Part shown: positions 44,175 to 54,795 of the stretch, piece by piece
Numbering within the stretch: the stretch's first letter is position 1
How the letters are laid out: each line of letters begins with the position of its first letter
Source: Flectonema sp. DT1601
Taxonomy: Eukaryota > Euglenozoa > Diplonemea > Diplonemida > Diplonemidae
Assembly (NCBI GenBank): GCA_964019425.1
Contig: OZ025857.1
Location: 496,001-560,000, forward strand
DNA: 64,000 bases
Reading direction: 5' to 3'
Position numbers and translations under genes: made by a program
The notes under the pieces: model-generated
Told to the model about the DNA's origin: nothing
What the model saw: only the letters and a program-made list of their open reading frames with translations
Databases searched by the model: none

Positions 44175-45084
44175 AAAAAAAAAAAAAAAAAAAAGAGAGA
44201 ACGTGAATAACAAAGTTCATCGCTCTCTTTGTTTAATAGGTCGAGGAAAAGATATCCCCAATGCCTCCAATCCTGGCGTAACTCCTTTTATAGTTCTAGC
44301 TATCCTGATGGAAACTTCAGAGTGGTCTTTCGCTCCATTTACCCAGTCGTGTCAAGGAGTTCACCATCTTTCGGGTGGTGTGTCTTTTGGTCAACTCATT
44401 TCAAAATTCATTTCCATGATTTTGTATGAAGAGCCAACCATATCTGACGAGATGTTATTTGTGATTTACTTAAACCTATTTGGGTAAGAGAGTGCTATGA
44501 TCTCTTCCTACTCCCACCCTCCTGAAGTTGTTACTGTTTTTACATTGTCAAAGTTTCACCCCCATCCTTATAAGTTAAGGCTTTGCAGTTCCGTCGGTAG
44601 CTAGCAAACCTATTGTTTACCCGTTCTGCCGAGTTTTTTTTCTTCTTTTTTTTTGCTAAACTAAACCAGTTAACTCTCTTTTGTTGGTACCCTTTCTTGT
44701 CTTTTCCTTTTTCTACTTTTCTTCTTTTCTTCTTTTCTTCTTCTTTTTTTTTTTTTTTTTTTAATTGATGGATTCAGCTTCAAAGATATTAATAATTTCT
44801 TTGTTGACTGAGGGGGAATTAGAAAGAAATGAAAAGGATGGGAGTGGGAGTGGAGTACGAGGACAAAAAAAAAAAAAAAAACAAGCCTGGGATTCGCTTT
44901 GTATTCATTTCCATGAGTTGACATTTGTGTTTTGAGAGCGTATTCTTGGTAAGATTGTTGTACTGTATGGCGCAGTATTTACTTTTAATTTACAATAATT
45001 CTTTTTTTTTTTTTGTCTGTTTGCAGGTTTCCATTTAACTGCTGTTTATATCTTTTTGTATCAAGTCTCCCCTCAAGAACTCTT

Positions 45085-45135
45085 AATCCCTAGTAGGTAC
45101 CAACACCTGTTTGTTTTCCAAGTACCTCTACGTAC
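45085..45135 (+). repeat. Direct repeat R1, left copy
   Basis: A 51-bp sequence beginning AATCCCTAGTAGGTACC and ending CTCTACGTAC. It matches 46112-46162 with two differences. Confidence 0.9.
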
Positions 45136-45534
45136 ACCTATCTCGGTCCGGCGCAGTTATGACCTTAGATCTTACCTGATCCTTTTGATTTTCATTTCTT
45201 GCTGAGTGATATGGCTATGTGCTGCGTGTCGTATTATAAAGAAAGATGTATATGAAAGAAAGAAGATTTTTTATATTTTTCACCTTCCCCCCACTCCCAG
45301 ATCATTTCTCTTTTATTTTCTTTAGTTGTTTACAACCTGTTAGCCTCTGGGCAAGGTGGAGGCCGGAAGTCGATCACTTCCAGCCAATACTATGAAACTA
45401 CAATCTTCGCGATCCGCTGATGCGGGCTACCCAGACCCCTCGTAGTCATCAGTTTGTATTTTGCTTACTAACTTAATCTTAAAAAGGGACGAGTAGTATA
45501 AGATTAAGGCTCCTGAAACTACATATTCTATTAC

Positions 45535-45573
45535 CCCTTTTTTTTTGATTAACTGATAATTATTAATACTAAC
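45535..45573 (+). repeat. Direct repeat R2, left copy
   Basis: About 38 bp: CCC, a T run, then GATTAACTGATAATTATTAA and TACTAAC. It matches 46068-46105 with one base change and one T-run length change. Confidence 0.85.
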
Positions 45574-46067
45574 TCTGGTCACTACCACACGGGACTCGCT
45601 TAGGGTCTACCGGTGGCTCTGGCCTTGTGCGAAACTACTGCACCCGGGTGCCGCAATAAGCGTCTTCGTACGTCTGGCGGTGCCCTGAGACTCGGACACC
45701 TCTATAGAGTACTGTCTGAGCATGAGTGGAACCTTTTTATTTTTTTATTATTCATCCCCCCCAAATCTTTTCGTATCGTATCAAAGGTCCCCCCGTAAAC
45801 ATAACTCAGCCCCACTCATTTTGTTGGTATCCCGCGTTCACTGATATTTATATGGGGGGACTGTGTTAAATGGTAAAAGAAATAACCATGTTGACGTGGT
45901 CCCTTGGCTGAGAAGGGCAAACGCGATGAGTAGGACAGGCCTGACACCGCAGTGTCCCCTTGTTTGCTTTCTTCGCTGAAGAGGGCTGGGTAAGGGGAAT
46001 GGTCCGAAGAAAGATTGTTTTTAATCTTAGCCCGAAACCAACTTGTTTGTTGTCCTACGAAATTTTG
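45574..46067 (+). other. GC-richer block between the R2 copies
   Basis: About 490 bp with markedly higher GC than the surrounding spacer, for example GGGTCTACCGGTGGCTCTGG near 45602 and CACCCGGGTGCCGC at 45641. There is no ORF of note. Base composition and bounding repeats suggest a structured RNA or UTR-like remnant of a mobile element rather than ordinary spacer. I could not match it to rRNA, tRNA or 5S RNA. Confidence 0.4.
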
Positions 46068-46162
46068 CCCTTTTTTTTGATTGACTGATAATTATTAATA
46101 CTAACAAACTAAATCCCTAGTAGGTACCAACACCTGTTTGTTTTCCAAATATCTCTACGTAC
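46068..46162 (+). repeat. Right copies of R2 and R1, side by side
   Basis: R2 (46068-46105) is followed after 6 nt by R1 (46112-46162). In the left half the two repeats are about 400 bp apart and in the opposite order. The arrangement therefore looks like overlapping or rearranged units rather than a single duplication. Confidence 0.85.
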
Positions 46163-46486
46163 AGCGTTATGTATAGCTGCGGATGTTTTTTCATTTTATT
46201 TTATAAAAAATTATGTTGGGTTTTCTTTTCCCCCTCTCTTTTTTTTTTTTCCCCCCGCCTTCCATTTTCATGGGGGAAAGAAAGGGTGAAGGAAAAAAAA
46301 AAAAAAAAAAAGTTTTTCACATTCACTTTCACATGACATTACTTACACAAAAAATAATTCTTTGGATCACTTTTTTATTTACACTTTTGTTCTTATACGA
46401 GATCTTAGCCTCGTTGCAGTTTCTGAAGATCAGCCGGCTTACTGAGGTTGCATCTATATCTCTTTGCAGTCATTTTGTTTGTTTAA

Positions 46487-46517
<31 letters not shown>

Positions 46518-46809
46518 GTGTAACTCGAATACAACATCCTGATACAAGAAAATAGGGTTAAGGTTATGCTGCCCCACAATTCTCTTTTCTACCGAACGAA
46601 AGTTGTGAGGGTACAAAAAAAAAAAAAAAAATTAGAAAAAGATGGGGTAAATATATATCTACCCCGAAAGCTTTCATGTTTAATTTATGTATTGTTATGT
46701 GGTTAAGTTACTCCTTAGTTGTGCGTTGTCTCTTCGCAGTTTTGAATTGTGTTGTTGTATCGATGATCTGTTTTTAATTGTCTTTTCTCACGACAGGTAA
46801 CTTTCATTG

Positions 46810-46839
<30 letters not shown>

Positions 46840-46842
<3 letters not shown>

Positions 46843-47949
46843 AAAATACTACTCACCACCTTAGCAACAATCACAGTCGTTTCTGCATCACTACCTCAAT
46901 TCAGTGGAAGCTACAGCGATAGTATTGATGGACATAGGCAGTTTGGATTGGATGTTGGATCGAAGTTTAAGAATGAAATTAACGAAAGGATTGCAAACAA
47001 CGAAGTTATGCAAAAAGTAATACTGCCATTCATTAAGGGAGGTGAGTCGACTGCTTTGATGAAGCAACTTCAACAAACTCACAAGGAAAAGTATCCTTTA
47101 TACTTCGCAGAAATTGAGGGCATGGCTTCTGGAGCAAGTCTTCGTTCTGAAGAGTTGTTCGCTATGAATCTAAAACAAGAAATAACGATGCTCATTAACT
47201 CCACAGATCCTAATGAACAGTGTAGTGACTATTCTCTTTCAAACACAATCTGTCACAATGAAGACTCTGAAAAATCAGACGTGGGGAAAACAGGTCTTTT
47301 AAATGTAACTTTTGGTGGAAATAATTTCATTGCATACACCTACTTGGGAGATCTACCGTCGGGGGCATTTGGATTCACTCCAGGCAATGTCGCGTTTTCT
47401 CTCAACAGGGTATCACCTGCTACTGCTGTCTCAGGTGGATATGGAAGGGGGTTCATCTCAAGGGATTTATTAGCGACAAAGTCATGGGAAGGAGCCCTCT
47501 CAGTTGTGAAGACTTCTATGATTGGAGGACATAATTATCAACTTATGAATATCAAAACAGGTGATGTTACCGTAGCTGAAATTGGTCACAGCATGAGTAA
47601 ATTCCACGACATTAGGTTGAATGAGGGAAAACCATTTTTCCATGCCAACCACTACCTTCTCCTCGATATCCCTCAAATCATTGATTCTGGGTCAATTGCC
47701 AGAGTTAACCGTGCTAAGCAACTTCCATCACCTCAAAACGTCTTCGAAGCTTTGACTGTTTTGGGAGATCAAGCGAACTCATCTTACCCAGTGTTTCACG
47801 ATTCAATTGGACATAAGAATGGCGATATTACTGGTTTGTGGACTCTTCAAACGGTTGTTTTTGATTGGACTCCTGTTGCTGCTACTATGACTATTTTCCA
47901 AGGAAATCCCAAAAATAGGGAAATCATCCTTGCAATGAGAATGAACTAA
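46840..47949 (+). CDS. Secreted C45-family acyltransferase/amidase-like hydrolase
   Basis: The protein has 369 residues from the ATG at 46840; the preceding in-frame lysine codons are the A-run leader. The signal peptide is MKILLTTLATITVVSASLPQ. The fold matches the C45 group (acyl-CoA:6-APA acyltransferase, insect Tan): an autocatalytic cysteine is expected at Cys128 in NEQCSDYS, followed by FIAYTYLGDLPSGAFGF, FSLNRVSP, FISRDLLATKSWEGAL and FHANHYLLLD. C45 enzymes are Ntn-hydrolases that activate by self-cleavage before the cysteine. Here the residue before Cys is Gln, where Gly or Glu is common. The substrate is unknown; an N-acyl amino acid or peptide amide in the secretory or lysosomal space is plausible. 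Confidence 0.85.
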
Positions 47950-48529
47950 AAAGAGTGAAAGTTGACTACTCAATTCTGAGAACGAATCAGGTCTGATCAA
48001 CACGGTTGTTATCTTTTTTTTACTGTTTTTTTTTAAACAAAGATAACTGTGTTTTTACGGCTGCAGACTAGCAAAAAAAAAAAAAAAAAAAAAAAAAACA
48101 AACGAGTGAGAAACAAAATACATAGTGATCGATCTGTTGTTGTTATTTTTTATTTTTATTTTTATTAAAAATTATGTTTGTTCCCTATTCACGAACTTTC
48201 ATTTTTTTCCTTTTCTTCTCTTCTCCCTCCCATGGGAAGAAAATGCAAGTATCCAATTAGCTTGTATTATTAGGTTGTTTAATTTTGTGTTTTTCTGTGT
48301 TATTTTTTTTTCTTTTTTCATTCTGATCTTGCCTCTCTTTTTTAAGGGAGAGCGGTAATACAACTTTGGTTAAAGCAATCAATATCCCTATAGTAGTATT
48401 TAATTGTTTTTTTTTTTTTTTGAGAAATCAAAAAAAAAAAAAAAAAAAAAATTAACATAGAGTTGCTTTGATCACTTTTCTGTATGTGTTGCCACAATGT
48501 GGTGTGTTTTTTTTTTTTTTTTTTTTTTT
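47950..48529. other. Spacer after the C45-type gene
   Basis: A and T runs only; no gene or repeat was recognised before the structured repeat copy at 48530. Confidence 0.5.
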
Positions 48530-48662
48530 GCACCGATGAAGTCTGAGAAGAAACTATTCAGATTAAGAGCCGTTTATTTATGTTAAATATTATCTATTTT
48601 CCCTTTGCGGCTTAGTAAATGCTGTCTTCGATCAACACTGTAGGGTTGTTATCTGGATAGCT
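48530..48662 (+). repeat. Structured dispersed repeat, copy 5
   Basis: A T run is followed by CACCGATGAAGTCTG (first hairpin with one mismatch), the left arm AAACTATTCAGATTAAGAGCC and the internal hairpin AGT-AAA-TGCT followed by TCTTCGATCAAC. A weak right arm ATCTGGATAG follows. It is the most diverged of the longer copies. Confidence 0.75.
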
Positions 48663-48700
48663 TTGATTCTGTTATTGTTTCTTATCCTGCTGTTTCAATA

Positions 48701-48735
<35 letters not shown>

Positions 48736-48770
48736 GGCTTGAAAAATCTAATGGAGGTGCTTTCTTATTA

Positions 48771-49705
48771 CTGTATTTATAAAGAACATGGTGTATAAAA
48801 AAGTCTCCAAATCTCCAAAAAATGGCCAAGTCCACCATCTTTAAGGGAAACCAAGTTTTTTTAATGGGAACACTCATAGAAAACATTTCTCAGCAAAATT
48901 CGGATTCTGGGGGAAATTTTTTTCTGATTCAAAATTATCGATATGCGAACTGACTGAAGTTCTACAGGCTGAATTGCACCACGTACTCGAGCACTAGAGA
49001 TGCGCTCCAGAAACCTTGACCGAGCTGATGGGAGTTCTGCTTCAGGCGCTACTTTCGCAGTGGTTCCAAGACGGTGTGTTCAACTCTTCCGTTCCAGGAA
49101 CTTGTAGAACTGCAATACACGCGTTCCGGCGCTGTCCCCCTTGCTGTGAAGCAAACACACAGCCACCATAGGCATGGACATTCTCAATTAAATCGAGCAC
49201 CCGCTTCCTCATCAGTGGTTAGGATGGTCTTCCAAATTTCACCTGCCCTTCTGGTGGTTCTCCCTTCGTCTTCCTCTTTTGTTCCTCAACAAAGAGCTTC
49301 ATTGCCATGCCTGTCGTGCCAACTATTAATTTCTTCTTATGGTCCATGTTGAAGCATGTGATCGCCTTTGACACATTGATGGCGAAGTTCACCATCTCAC
49401 CAATGACAAGCAAACTCCTCCCTTGACCACTTCTCATAGCTGCGAGAAGTTTCTTGTTCTTCTATCTGCTCTTTCTTTATCGATCCCAGCTCCACCTTAA
49501 GGCTCCCGTTTTTTCAAAAAACTTGTGATTGCCTACGGAAAAAATTTCATACTCAAAAACTACTATTTTTACAGTCAAAATGTGTGCTTCAATACATCTG
49601 TTACAAAAAACCACCAATTTCTTTTTCCCGAGAATCCACTATCTTTTTTATTTTCAAAATTGTTATATTCCAAGTTTCTATACACCATGTTATTTATAAG
49701 TACGG
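48771..49705 (-). mobile_element. DNA transposon remnant with terminal inverted repeats
   Basis: The left end CTGTATTTATAAAGAACATG and following GTGTATA (48771-48797) reappear in inverted form at 49679-49705, with only a few mismatches. The element is about 935 bp. Its interior is less homopolymer-rich than the spacer and has a 72-residue minus-strand ORF (49219-49437) ending VKFGRPS, followed after the stop by further readable sequence. The G-R-P triplet after a helical stretch is reminiscent of Tc1/mariner-type DNA-binding domains, but I cannot assign a superfamily. The element is too short for a full transposase and is probably decayed or non-autonomous. Its right end lies 34 nt upstream of the ATG at 49739. 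Confidence 0.6.
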
Positions 49706-49738
49706 CGTGTTATTTTTGTTGATTACCAGCTACGTCCG

Positions 49739-52700
49739 ATGCTGGGAATGAAATATCTTGTTTGTAGTTCTTTTCTTCACAAATTGCTTACTGCAGGATA
49801 TGGCACACCACAATATAAAATGGGGTACCCCGCCTTCTCAGATAATAACATTAGGAAGTTACGAGAAGGACAAGATCAAACAATGTCGGTGTTACAATCG
49901 CTGCGATACAGCACTAGAGAAGATCCAAGTCTGAGAGAGTATTTTAGAAAGAAACTGAGGAGGAAGGTTATGGAAAAATCGACGAAGAAAAGGGGAAAAG
50001 CGAAAATGGAAATTGAAAGAGCAGAAGCGCTAAGGTCGTTTTGCGAAGAGCAATGCAGTAATGAAGCTCTGATGTCACCTTATCATTACTTGATGAGTCT
50101 GAGGACTGAAAATGAACAGTCTTATCGATCAACAGATGACATCCCTGTTGCTATGGCTGATTCATTTACTCCATCTAAACAACCAACTCCACCTTCAGCT
50201 CATTCACCTCCTTCAAAGACATTTCCCTGGTCACCTTCTACTAACATCACAGGTATTGGACCAGGCAAAACCCAAAGCAGTGTTTTGATAAATGGAAAAT
50301 CAGTTTTGATTTCTTATAAAAAAAGGTATTTGCAATCAAATGGTAAATTCATTGAGTTTTGGACATCATCTCAGAGACAGCAATCTACAGGACCTCAAGA
50401 AGTTGTTATTGATGGTCTGAAGCACACAATTTATTTACAGAATGAGTCTGTCACTCCTGATGGAACTCGTCTCCAGATATACAAAGCGAGGGCTCCTACA
50501 AATCAAAAAATAAAGAAACAAAATGAAGAGCTACAGACTAAACAACAAACTACCTCTCCTAGTGAGATGGGTGAAAAGATTATAATAAACGGAAAGACTC
50601 ATCCTGTCACGAAACAGCGATGCGCCTCTCCAACCGATGGCCGTTCCGAAGCCTGGGTGACATCGGCAGGCACAGCTGCTGCCTCAGAACAACAAGAAGA
50701 AAGCATCTCACCATCCAGAAAAGTAATCATCGATGGCAAACACCATATTGTTACTCGACAGCTATCAACTGACGGCCATTCTGAAGAATGGGTGACGCAA
50801 TCTGACGCAGCTGCTACTTTAGAACAGCCAGAAAGCATCTCAAAAAGAATGATCATCGATGGCAAACAACATATTGTCACAAAGCAGCGATGCGCCTCTC
50901 CAACTGTTGGCTATTCCGAAGCCTGGGTGACATCGGCAGGCACAGCTGCTGCTTCAGAACAAGAAAGCATCTCACCATCCAGAAAAGTCAAATCACACGT
51001 TGCTACGAAGCAGCAATACAATCCTCCAAGAGAAGTCTGGACAGCACAACCAGAAAGTGTTATCGATGAGAAGAAGTATTCATCTCATAATAGAAACAAT
51101 ATCCCACAGCAACAGTGTGTTTCTCCAACTGTGAGAGCGGCTCGTAGGAGGGCTGCGGATGAGGTGGCTCAGGGACCATCATGGAGACCAATTAAGAAAT
51201 TAAAACAACAAACACACCGACCTGACGCCATAACGATAAACGGAAAAGTATACATCCCAAAAACTGATGACTATCGGGAGAGTGAAACAACGACAGGTCG
51301 CATAGGTCATTCGAGAAAGTCAACAAGACAACAATCAGGACCGAGTAATACTTTTCGAAGGTGTCATCGTAGGCAAGTAAAAACTATGCTCTCTGAACAA
51401 CATCAACCGGGAGACACGGCAACTGTTGAAAAAGGGAATGGGAAACACATCCACAGACAACATCACAAATCTTATTCTGATTTTGTAGGAAATGATAAAA
51501 TTAAAAAGAAACACAAACCACAATCACCGTCGTCAACAACAAACACAAATGATTACTTTGAAACACTCTCTGGAGGTGATATTCGTACTGCAGACTTACT
51601 ACGATACTACACTGATGAACATCTTACTGGTGATCATCATTCACAACAAGTTGATAAAGAAAACAAGTCTTCAGATCCACAAACAGGTTCAGTTAGTCGT
51701 CCTGTAAAAATATTATCATCTGTTGGGAGGTGTTACAAGTTGAGAGAAGATCAGCCAACAGATACGTATCCGAGACCACCACCACAGCCACCACCACAAC
51801 CACCACCACAGCCACCACCACAGCCACCACCACAACCACCATCAGCTACCAGTTGTAGATACTTCTCAGGTACCTCTGTAGTCATAAATGATTTAATCTG
51901 TAGTGGTGGTAGTGTTCAGCAATCACCGACATCATGTTCAGAACGTGATATTGGAGTGACAGTCTCGCAACCACAGCCGCCGTCACCACAACCACAGCCA
52001 CCACCTCAACCACAGCCATCACCTCAACCACAGCCACCACCTCAACAACTACCACCAGACAGTAGTTGCAGACGTCGACGGCAATCTGACGCAATTGAAG
52101 GTTCAGTTTGTGTAAAAAACTCACCGAAATCTTTTTCAGAACCTGACCAGGCAGATGATAATAATAATGTGATGACATTACAACAACCACCTGATGAAAA
52201 AAATTCTGATCAGAAAAATAGTTTATTGAAAGGCTCTGTTAGGACAAAACCTTTATCATTTTTTGACATAGACAGCAGCTGTATCATTCCTATCCACTCC
52301 AGTCAACTAAAACAATCACCCTACTGCGGATATAGGGATTACGGTGATGTGGAATCGTCAGCTGTTGTAATTCTCATTGAGAGTGAGAGCCAATCACGTC
52401 TTAGTATTGAAGAGCGATGGCAGTCTACTTATGTTTGTTGTACTCCGTTGGTCAGTTTAATGAGTAAACAATTACCCAAAAGAAACTCACTTCGTCTACT
52501 ACAACAGGCCTCGTTCACCGATTGCGAATATCATTTTATTCCTTTTCTCCTTGATAATTTCATGTTAAAAATTACTAAGGATATGATTTCGGAGATTCAA
52601 TTAGAGATTTCAGATTTCATAGGGAATCGAACTTGGCGTTTGAAGTCATTCAATGACTCAGTAGACTTCCAAATGTGTGAATGTGAACAACGAAGAATGA

Positions 52701-54259
52701 TAATAATAAATGAAATACTTGACAGGATGGGTATTGAAAACTGCACTGAAGACATTCACAGAGCAGGAATCGAAGATACTGAACAGAGATGGATCGATAC
52801 AATTAAGATTAAATTTTTATTTGACAAGAAAATCAGCGCACTGTTAGAGAGAGAAGTTCAATCAAGGAGCCTCATATCTGAACAACAACTTGTGGAATGG
52901 GGTGCGACATCGTCCTTCCTCATCAGAAGTATACAATCAAGTGAAGTTAATCAATACAATCAAACGAGTACAACACAATCTAATCCAATTAGTAACGTTA
53001 ACGATCTTGATCAATACAACTCAACAGATATGATAAAGAATGATATCGCACGGGATGGATCTCCTAATCCTGACATGAAGAACACGATACAACAGACCAC
53101 ATCCATCATTAACACTGTTGATTCGACAAGTGAGATCCAACAATCGAGTACAACACAATCGAGTGAGATTAATAAAGAATACCTCCCAACAGCTATGAAT
53201 CCACAGACCACGTCCATCATTAACACTGTTGATTTGACAAGTGAGATCCAACAATCGAGTACAACACAATCCATGGCGATGAACAACATTAGTGACATCA
53301 ATCAACACATCGTAACAACTACTACAAATAATAACACCACACCAGAAGTATCTGACACACACACACTCCTCAGTACTGGTGACACGACTAGCTCGAGTAC
53401 ACAACTTTGTGTTGATGATGTCCCTACTCAGGTAGAAGTCGTGCAATCTGTTTTTATGGATGAGAAGATAATTACTGTTGAGGAAGAATCAACTAAAAGT
53501 GATCCGAACCAACAACTACCTGACGGAGAACAGTTCGATAACAGAAATGACAACAACTCTACAGCGGATGTCGAAAGCTTAATTTCAACACCTCAAAACA
53601 ATCCAATGAGTTTTGTAACTGAGCAAACACATAACTTTATAGATGATGAGATGTCTGCGGTAACACATATGAAGAGTCCTCTTTCTACTTTATGTGGGAG
53701 TCCAATGAGTTATGAAGTTGTTAAAGAAACAACAACCAACACACCTGTTGATAGACTAAAACAACTTGCGGCAATAACATGTTTACACACTGAGAGAGGG
53801 AGGTTGTTATCTAATTGTGATGATGTGATGGATACTCTTGAGGATGAATTAGATACTTTCTCATTGTTATTGGAAGAACCTGCATCGAGAATGACCCTTC
53901 AAAGGGAAGAAGAGAAAGTTAGATATTCATTTCCAAGTGTCAGGTTGCAATACCTTCCAATTGAGTTAATTGAAAGAGAAGAAACCACATCTACGGAAGC
54001 AGACTTTACCATCACTGATGGTGAAGAACAGTCGGAGTCTGATACGACTTTTGCGGAGTTGAATTCGTCATCTGAACAAAGTTTTAACATCAGAGAGGTC
54101 GATGACAGAGAGGTCGATGATATTATTCAAGTTGATGGAAAGCCTCCTCTACCTCCGCAGTCTTCAACTCCACAACGCTATCCTGATATTGGGGAGATTG
54201 GGGACGACTCTTTCGCAATTTATAGCGACATTGACGATGATGATGATGATGATGGATGA
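49739..54259 (+). CDS. 1506-residue low-complexity repeat protein, unrecognised
   Basis: A single exon. The N-terminal 130 residues are basic and helical (EYFRKKLRRKVMEKSTKKRG). Between about residues 180 and 440 there are several about 50-residue units starting with a strand pair such as VIIDGKHHIVTRQ, a Ser/Pro segment and EAWVTSAGTAAASE. Two units are nearly identical at the DNA level (50612-50700 and 50881-50968). A (PPQ)n tract sits near residues 680-700 and another near 740-770. A second duplication of about 37 residues (TSIINTVD.TSEIQQSSTTQS) lies at 53098-53162 and 53209-53273. The C-terminus is an Asp run. An ACCAG acceptor-like site is at 49725-49729; the next ATG, at 49748, is an alternative start. 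No enzymatic motif was seen. It may be a cytoskeletal or surface-associated scaffold, but no function is assigned. Confidence 0.75.
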   Translation: MLGMKYLVCSSFLHKLLTAGYGTPQYKMGYPAFSDNNIRKLREGQDQTMSVLQSLRYSTREDPSLREYFRKKLRRKVMEKSTKKRGKAKMEIERAEALRSFCEEQCSNEALMSPYHYLMSLRTENEQSYRSTDDIPVAMADSFTPSKQPTPPSAHSPPSKTFPWSPSTNITGIGPGKTQSSVLINGKSVLISYKKRYLQSNGKFIEFWTSSQRQQSTGPQEVVIDGLKHTIYLQNESVTPDGTRLQIYKARAPTNQKIKKQNEELQTKQQTTSPSEMGEKIIINGKTHPVTKQRCASPTDGRSEAWVTSAGTAAASEQQEESISPSRKVIIDGKHHIVTRQLSTDGHSEEWVTQSDAAATLEQPESISKRMIIDGKQHIVTKQRCASPTVGYSEAWVTSAGTAAASEQESISPSRKVKSHVATKQQYNPPREVWTAQPESVIDEKKYSSHNRNNIPQQQCVSPTVRAARRRAADEVAQGPSWRPIKKLKQQTHRPDAITINGKVYIPKTDDYRESETTTGRIGHSRKSTRQQSGPSNTFRRCHRRQVKTMLSEQHQPGDTATVEKGNGKHIHRQHHKSYSDFVGNDKIKKKHKPQSPSSTTNTNDYFETLSGGDIRTADLLRYYTDEHLTGDHHSQQVDKENKSSDPQTGSVSRPVKILSSVGRCYKLREDQPTDTYPRPPPQPPPQPPPQPPPQPPPQPPSATSCRYFSGTSVVINDLICSGGSVQQSPTSCSERDIGVTVSQPQPPSPQPQPPPQPQPSPQPQPPPQQLPPDSSCRRRRQSDAIEGSVCVKNSPKSFSEPDQADDNNNVMTLQQPPDEKNSDQKNSLLKGSVRTKPLSFFDIDSSCIIPIHSSQLKQSPYCGYRDYGDVESSAVVILIESESQSRLSIEERWQSTYVCCTPLVSLMSKQLPKRNSLRLLQQASFTDCEYHFIPFLLDNFMLKITKDMISEIQLEISDFIGNRTWRLKSFNDSVDFQMCECEQRRMIIINEILDRMGIENCTEDIHRAGIEDTEQRWIDTIKIKFLFDKKISALLEREVQSRSLISEQQLVEWGATSSFLIRSIQSSEVNQYNQTSTTQSNPISNVNDLDQYNSTDMIKNDIARDGSPNPDMKNTIQQTTSIINTVDSTSEIQQSSTTQSSEINKEYLPTAMNPQTTSIINTVDLTSEIQQSSTTQSMAMNNISDINQHIVTTTTNNNTTPEVSDTHTLLSTGDTTSSSTQLCVDDVPTQVEVVQSVFMDEKIITVEEESTKSDPNQQLPDGEQFDNRNDNNSTADVESLISTPQNNPMSFVTEQTHNFIDDEMSAVTHMKSPLSTLCGSPMSYEVVKETTTNTPVDRLKQLAAITCLHTERGRLLSNCDDVMDTLEDELDTFSLLLEEPASRMTLQREEEKVRYSFPSVRLQYLPIELIEREETTSTEADFTITDGEEQSESDTTFAELNSSSEQSFNIREVDDREVDDIIQVDGKPPLPPQSSTPQRYPDIGEIGDDSFAIYSDIDDDDDDDG

Positions 54260-54795
54260 GAGGTACAAATTGTGATAAAAATCTCATATTTACACGCTGA
54301 GAGAGAGAAAAAAAAAAAAAAAAAAAAAAACCTTTTAACCGAGCGTTTCCTAAGCCTTTCTGAGGTGTAAGTCTATTTACCCCTTTTTTTCTTTTTTTTT
54401 TTTTCACATCTCTTTTATGTGGTTAACAAGTAGTGATTTTAGTTTATTTTATTCTTCTTTTTCTTTCTTTCTTAATTCTTATTAGGATTTCAGGTTTTTA
54501 GGCAACGAAAGTTGTTTTTTCTTTCTCGTTTTTTTATATAAATTATTTTTTTTCATGGAATGAAAAAAAAAAAAAAAAATTAAAAAAAATAAAAAAGATC
54601 TATTTTATTTTCCCCTTTCAGGAATTATTCAATACCGATGGTAATGAAGTAGTTAAGGAAGCAGTGTTTAAACCTTTTTTTGAATAAAAAAAATAATAAT
54701 AATTCCTATTTCATAAAAAACAGTTGTTTTGGTTGTGTGTAATCGCCTAATTATTATATAAAAAAAAAAAAAAAAAAAAAAAGAAATTTAAAATA
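54260..54795. other. Spacer before the mitochondrial carrier gene
   Basis: AT runs with no gene. The only acceptor-like site close to the next gene is AAACAG at 54718-54723, 72 nt before the ATG. Confidence 0.5.

Larger units (their letters stand above)
44175..46839. other. 2.7-kb spacer with a GC-richer repeated block
   Basis: No gene is accepted. At 44200-44490 there is a stretch free of homopolymers with open frames on the + strand but no recognisable protein. At 45085-46162 lies a GC-richer block containing two pairs of direct repeats (listed separately). The spacer ends in CGACAG at 46791-46796, followed by a leader with a 31-nt A run up to the C45-type gene. Confidence 0.5.

Noticed and set aside
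44203-44487. 94-codon ORF after the EF-hand/WD40 gene
   Set aside because: It starts at GTG, overlaps another open frame of similar length and has no recognisable motif. The lack of homopolymers is noted, but coding is not supported.
45160-46020. rRNA or 5S gene in the GC-richer block
   Set aside because: I compared both strands by eye with conserved LSU, SSU and 5S words and found none, unlike the clear LSU match at 20383-20590.
53011-53446. Minus-strand ORFs opposite the 1506-residue gene
   Set aside because: They mirror the duplicated segment of the + strand gene and share no known protein features.
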